In this document: one piece after another, positions 59,611 through 64,000 of the stretch | How the letters are laid out: every line of letters starts with the position of its first letter | Position numbering within the stretch: the first letter of the stretch is position 1 | Assembly: GCA_013396915.1 (NCBI GenBank) | Contig: VWZL01002491.1 | Span: 270,393-334,392 of the forward strand | Reading direction: 5' to 3' | Source: Stercorarius parasiticus | Taxonomy: Eukaryota > Chordata > Aves > Charadriiformes > Stercorariidae | DNA length: 64,000 nt | Program-made: the position numbers and the translations under genes | Notes under the pieces: model-generated | Seen by the model: only the letters and a program-made list of their open reading frames with translations | Database searches by the model: none | What the model was told of the DNA's origin: nothing

Positions 59611-61719
59611 AGGTGTTGGGATGAAAATAGGATAACTCCCGAGCACTTCAGGTGACGGGTCAGCAGGCAGGTTTGGTTGAGGTTTCTTTCCAGGTTAGAG
59701 CCTTCGATTTGAAGGTTTGGGTTCTAATGTGCCTGTTCACAGCCAGAAGCTTAGGACCACGAGCATCTGACATTGCCTCTCTGTTCCCCATGATGAGTCA
59801 GGAAAGGAAAACACCAAATTGCCATCTGGATGCAACCTGAAGATGGCTCAGCCATGAGCAGCAGAGGAGACGTACATGACTGTAGTTACATCTCACAGTG
59901 TTCAGAACTTTTACGGCCCTGTCAGACATTCTTTCCGTTCCCTTTGTGCAATTAAAGCTGAAAAACTACCCCAAACCCCCCTATTTCTGATATTCTGGAG
60001 GAACAGTGACAGCTTTGGTTTAAGCCATGAATAACTAGTTGTCAAAGAAATGTTCATGGTATTTAACACTTTTTATTAATATGTCTCATTTTATTGAGTC
60101 CCTCTAGGACAGGAAATCCAGTGTTAAAGTGATAAAACAACCATCTCTAACTGTTCTCTTCTTTTCTTTTTTTATTTTTTTTATTTGCAGTTGATAGCTC
60201 TATAGTATGCAGTTTTTACTGTCGAATCAATAAGTTACTTTTGCCAAGATTTGTGGAAGACACATTGCTAACATTACACTGCACGTTCTTCATATTAAAG
60301 TGTTCGTGTCCTTTTCAAATAAATTCTTCAGAATATAAAGGAATCAAGATTCTATGGCTGGAATGATGTAAAAACTAATTTGTAACAGAACCACCTAAAG
60401 TTCTTTAAAAGACCAGACAAAATCAATACCCATCTCATTCTTCATCACTTACAAAGCTTACTATGCTAAGAACCTCAGCACTTTTCAGGCAGACTTCACC
60501 CTGCAGGTTGCAAAAATAATTGCTTTGGATTTGGGCTGAGGGAGGGGTGGTGGTGGCTACTGGGTCTTATTATCTACTTTGTTTTTGCTATTGCCATAAA
60601 TATTTTTTAAGTAATCATCAGCACCATCTGCCACTTACCACTGTGTTCTTTTCACAGTGTCAATACTATAAACACAGTCTGCTCCCTCATTTGATGCGAT
60701 GCAGAAGAATGGAATTTAGCAGAAAAGAGTCACTCCAAAAATAGGCCTTACTATTTAAAAGAAAGCAACTACTTCAGTAAAATGATCTTCAGAATACATT
60801 ATTTCAGTTTTCACCAAATCTTAAAGAGCTATTTTGCTTAGTATCTCCAGTTAACTACAAAGAACTCCAGATTTTACTTTTGAGACCATGGCACTTGACA
60901 AACCAATTTCTCGGTGTCAATAAGTTGAAGTTACTGCTTAATATATTAATTAGGAGTTTAATTTTAGTTACAGTCATTAAACTCCTAGAAAGACCAATTC
61001 AATTTTCTCACACAATTTTAACTTTTTCTACTTTTTGAGCATTTAACAGGCAGCATGTTGGTAACTATATGGAGTATGCCTCGATGCAATTATCAAAATT
61101 ACATTTCTGTACAAAATGCTCTCATCATGCGTTAGGTTAGAGAGACAGATTAAACTCAAGTCTTTACACGTCTAAACAGTACAGGTAAACCTTCAAAAAA
61201 ATTCAGTTCCTCACTAAGTCTTTTAAAATAATCCACCTTATCTGCAGAGCTTCTAGTCAAATGAATACAGCTATGCACCTTTGCAAGCGGAGCTATGTGA
61301 ATTGTCACTGTGATTTCCATCATGGAAGCATCATTCATACAAAGCAGATGTATAATATTTTCTGGAGACAGTTTTTTTTCCTAGGAATGGTGAATTATAT
61401 GGCACTGTAAACATTACTTCGGTTTCGGCCCAGAAAAAATGCCCAACTCACTCCTGTATTTTAACACAAGTTCTAGATGTCCTCACTGTCTTGCTGTAAC
61501 ACATAGTTTGTCTTACTTCCAGTTGCATGTTGGCACTTCAGAGAAGACGACTATAATTGAGATTTTTTTCAATATTTCATAGGAGAAATCTTGTTATTTA
61601 TGATGGTGGGGGAAGTGTCCCTTCTAGGGGTATTGTGAAGTTGGTTTTTCTCAGTGTTTTTACAATGCTTTCCCTGTTTACATGTTGCTTTATCCTACCT
61701 AAACAGTATCATTAGATTG
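59611..61719. other. Gene-free stretch
   Basis: AT-rich. It contains a strong splice-acceptor-like tract (CTAAC at 60148-60152, a long pyrimidine run, then TTTGCAG ending at 60190) followed by 57 open codons to TGA at 60364-60366, discussed as a finding. No recognised gene or repeat. Confidence 0.5.
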
Positions 61720-62728
61720 TATCTATTCAAGTGATAGAGGAACCAGCAAGGAGAGGTGTGGTGCTGGACCTTGTTCTCACCAAGAAGAAGGGGCCGCTGG
61801 GGAATGGGAAGCTCAAGGGCAGCCTTGGCTGCAGTGACCACAAAATGGTGGAGTTCAAGATCCTTAGGGCAGCGACGAGGGTGCACAGCAAGCTCGCTAC
61901 CCTGGACATCAGGAGAGGAGACTTTGGCCTCTTCAAGGATCTGCTTGGCAGAGTACCATGGGATAAAGCCCAAGGAAGCTGGCTAATATTCAAGGATCAC
62001 CTCCTCCAAGCTTAGGAGCGATGCATCCCAGCAAAGAGGAAGTGAGGCAAAAACGCCAGGACGATGGTGTGGATGAACAAGGTGCTCCTGGACAATCTCA
62101 AAAACAAAAAGGAAGCCTACAGAGGGTGGAAGCAAGGACAAGTAGCCTGGGAGGAATACAGAGAAATTGTCCGAGCAGCCAGGGATCAAGTTAGCAAAGC
62201 TAAAGCCCAGAGTCAAATCTGGCTAGAGATGTCAAGGGCAACAACAAAACCCTCTACAGGCACCCTGTAGAGAAGGGCTTGGGGGTGTTGGTGGATGAGA
62301 AGCTCAACATGAGCCAGCAATGTGTGCTCACAGCCCAGAAAGCCAGTCGCATCCCAGGCTGCATCAAAAGAAGCGTGGCCAGCAGGTTGAGGGAGGTGAT
62401 TCTACTCTGCTTTCATGGGACTCCACCTGGAGTACTGCGTCCAGCTCTGGAGCACCCAGCGTAAGAAAGACATGGACCTGTTGGAGCAGGTCATGAAGAT
62501 GATCAAAAGGTTGGAGCACCTCTGCTATGAAGACAGGCTGAAAGAGTTGGGGGTTGTTCAGCCTGGAGAAGAGAAGGCTCTACAGATGTTCAGGGCCAGG
62601 CTGGATGGGGCTTTGAGCAACCTGGTCTAGTGGGAGGTGTCCCTGCCCATGGCAGGGGGCTTGGAACTAGATGATCTTTAATGTCCCTTCCAACCCAAAC
62701 CATTCTATGATTCTATGATTCTATGATT
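61720..62728 (+). mobile_element. CR1 LINE with the RT core deleted
   Basis: A young CR1 copy about 1 kb long. It starts in the endonuclease C-terminal region of ORF2 (VIEEPARRGVVLDLVLT, SLGCSDHKMVEFKI, FGLFKDLLGRVPWDKA). A TAG (62013-62015) stands where the consensus has CAG (QAQERC). It continues [20 protein letters not shown] and, after a one-base shift, [16 protein letters not shown]. Near 62265 it jumps in frame to [19 protein letters not shown], thumb-region sequence, losing the RT fingers and palm. A second deletion near 62583 joins the SLEKRRL-coding region to FRARLDGALSNLV, which ends at TAG 62628-62630. The 3' UTR ends in three ATTCTATG-type units. Confidence 0.97.
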
Positions 62729-64000
62729 ATAAATATAAAATCTATTTCTTTGGTGCATCAATAAAAACTTAGGTCAATAAAACAGCAAATAATTAAAATA
62801 AGCCAATAGTCTCTCTCCAAAATTATAAAGAAGGAGAGATGACACTCAGTCTAGAGATGCAGACTATTACAGAACAGAGAACAGGATGATGCAGAGATAT
62901 ATGTTTTCTTAAATATACATGTATGATGCCCAGATACTAATTTTATGCGACTAATAAACCGGCAGGAAAAAAACAGAATGCATAACTATGTTCCGTTTTA
63001 GCTAGACCAACATCCTTTCACATATTTACTTTTTTCTTTTGCAATATCTCTTTTAAGTTTCTTGTTTATATGTTTAGAAGTTTAAATATCTAACTAGTTA
63101 TGAATACATTCTCATTTCTACCTCTACCCCCACTTTTCTTAACCCAACATTCAGTACTTACGGTCTTTCTTCACTAAAGCCTGCTATATATATGAATCAG
63201 AAGCCCCACTTCTAAGTGAAGTCAGAAGAGAAATTAAGCCTTTTTATATAACATCAGTACCTGTTCCCTAGGTTATGCTTTTCTCTTTTCCTGGTTCTCT
63301 TTTGCTCAGTTGAAGGGTTCTTATTTTGTCTGTCGGTATTACTCCGTACATGCCTGCAAAATGCTGTGTGCAATACTCTTTAAATAGTTAATGACACATT
63401 TTATATAGCATGAAATACATACTTAGTGTAAGCATTATTCCAAAACAAATGCACTCTGCTCTACTAGCTACCTGACATTATACCACACATATAGCTCTTG
63501 AACTCATAAGTCACTGCTTTCCAGTTTGAACAGAGACCACACAAAGGACAAACAAGATTAATGACCTGGCCTAGCCCTCGGCTCTAAACAGAAGCAAGTT
63601 TCAAACCTTTTTTTTCTTTTTTTCCCCTCTTTCTGAGTATAAGAAAAGGTCCAATAAGAGGTGAAATACTGGACCAGAATATGCATGTCTGAGAAGACAA
63701 GGGGTTAAAACAGTCCTTAGCAAATGAGCCTCTGAAGTTCACCCTCGACTCTTCAGCCTCACTGCTACTGTGAGGCAGGAGCTTTTCAACTGGCACACGG
63801 ATATACTTGCTAATGCAGAACCAGATTCAGGTGTTTCCCTGTATTTTCCTTGTCTTTTCCCTCATGAGTACATGAGAAATGCTAGAACCCTCAACACGCC
63901 CACACAGGCCCTTAATAATATATACTCCATACATTACACTGTAAAATTCAATTTATATTGTTATTAACTTTTTCATTAATTCATCCTGCATTTTCAATCC
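62729..64000. other. Gene-free stretch
   Basis: AT-rich sequence to the window edge. No gene, RNA or repeat recognised. Confidence 0.6.

Noticed and set aside
1..64000. CRISPR arrays, insertion sequences, operons, bacterial promoters, endogenous retroviral LTRs
   Set aside because: None seen. The window is vertebrate non-coding DNA and no LTR pair or retroviral motif was recognised.

Overview
The window looks like bird nuclear DNA: AT-rich, non-coding and almost gene-free. The best evidence is six copies of a CR1-type LINE whose 3' ends carry the avian ATTCTATG tail (1-289, 20953-21330, 26475-27214, 29154-29432, 46041-46240, 61720-62728). I find no complete protein-coding gene, rRNA or tRNA. 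I read it as intergenic or deep intronic sequence; species and chromosome cannot be told from it.

Older repeats lie beneath the CR1 copies. A diverged CR1 lies at 51993-52408. Three fossils can be recognised only by translating reverse-transcriptase or linker motifs: 489-1000 on the minus strand, 34575-34990 (weak) and 58130-59610. A non-CR1, RTE-like LINE fossil covers about 7430-8862, with RT motifs A, B and C still in one frame. MIR/L2-type amniote repeats lie at 9251-9378, 15143-15256 and 53690-53850. Two copies of another old amniote repeat lie in opposite orientation (31790-31922 and 41690-41860). Most of the longer open frames are these fossils or chance.

Two stretches look coding but are not recognised: a minus-strand segment at 50152-50766 and a possible isolated exon at 13965-14121. 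Structural oddities are two abutting perfect hairpins (12729-12778), a 21-bp palindrome holding an ERR/NR5A-like half-site (18693-18713), and an 18-N gap (29291-29308) inside a CR1 copy that appears to stand for about 270 bp or more of missing element.

Layout: 0-1 kb CR1 and antisense CR1 fossil; 7.4-9.4 kb RTE-like fossil and MIR; 13-15 kb possible exon and MIR; 21-29 kb three CR1 copies and the gap; 31-42 kb old amniote repeats; 46-54 kb CR1, coding-like segment, diverged CR1 and MIR; 58-63 kb long old CR1 and an internally deleted young CR1. No operon or pathway logic applies. All family names come from memory of repeat sequences, without a database search.
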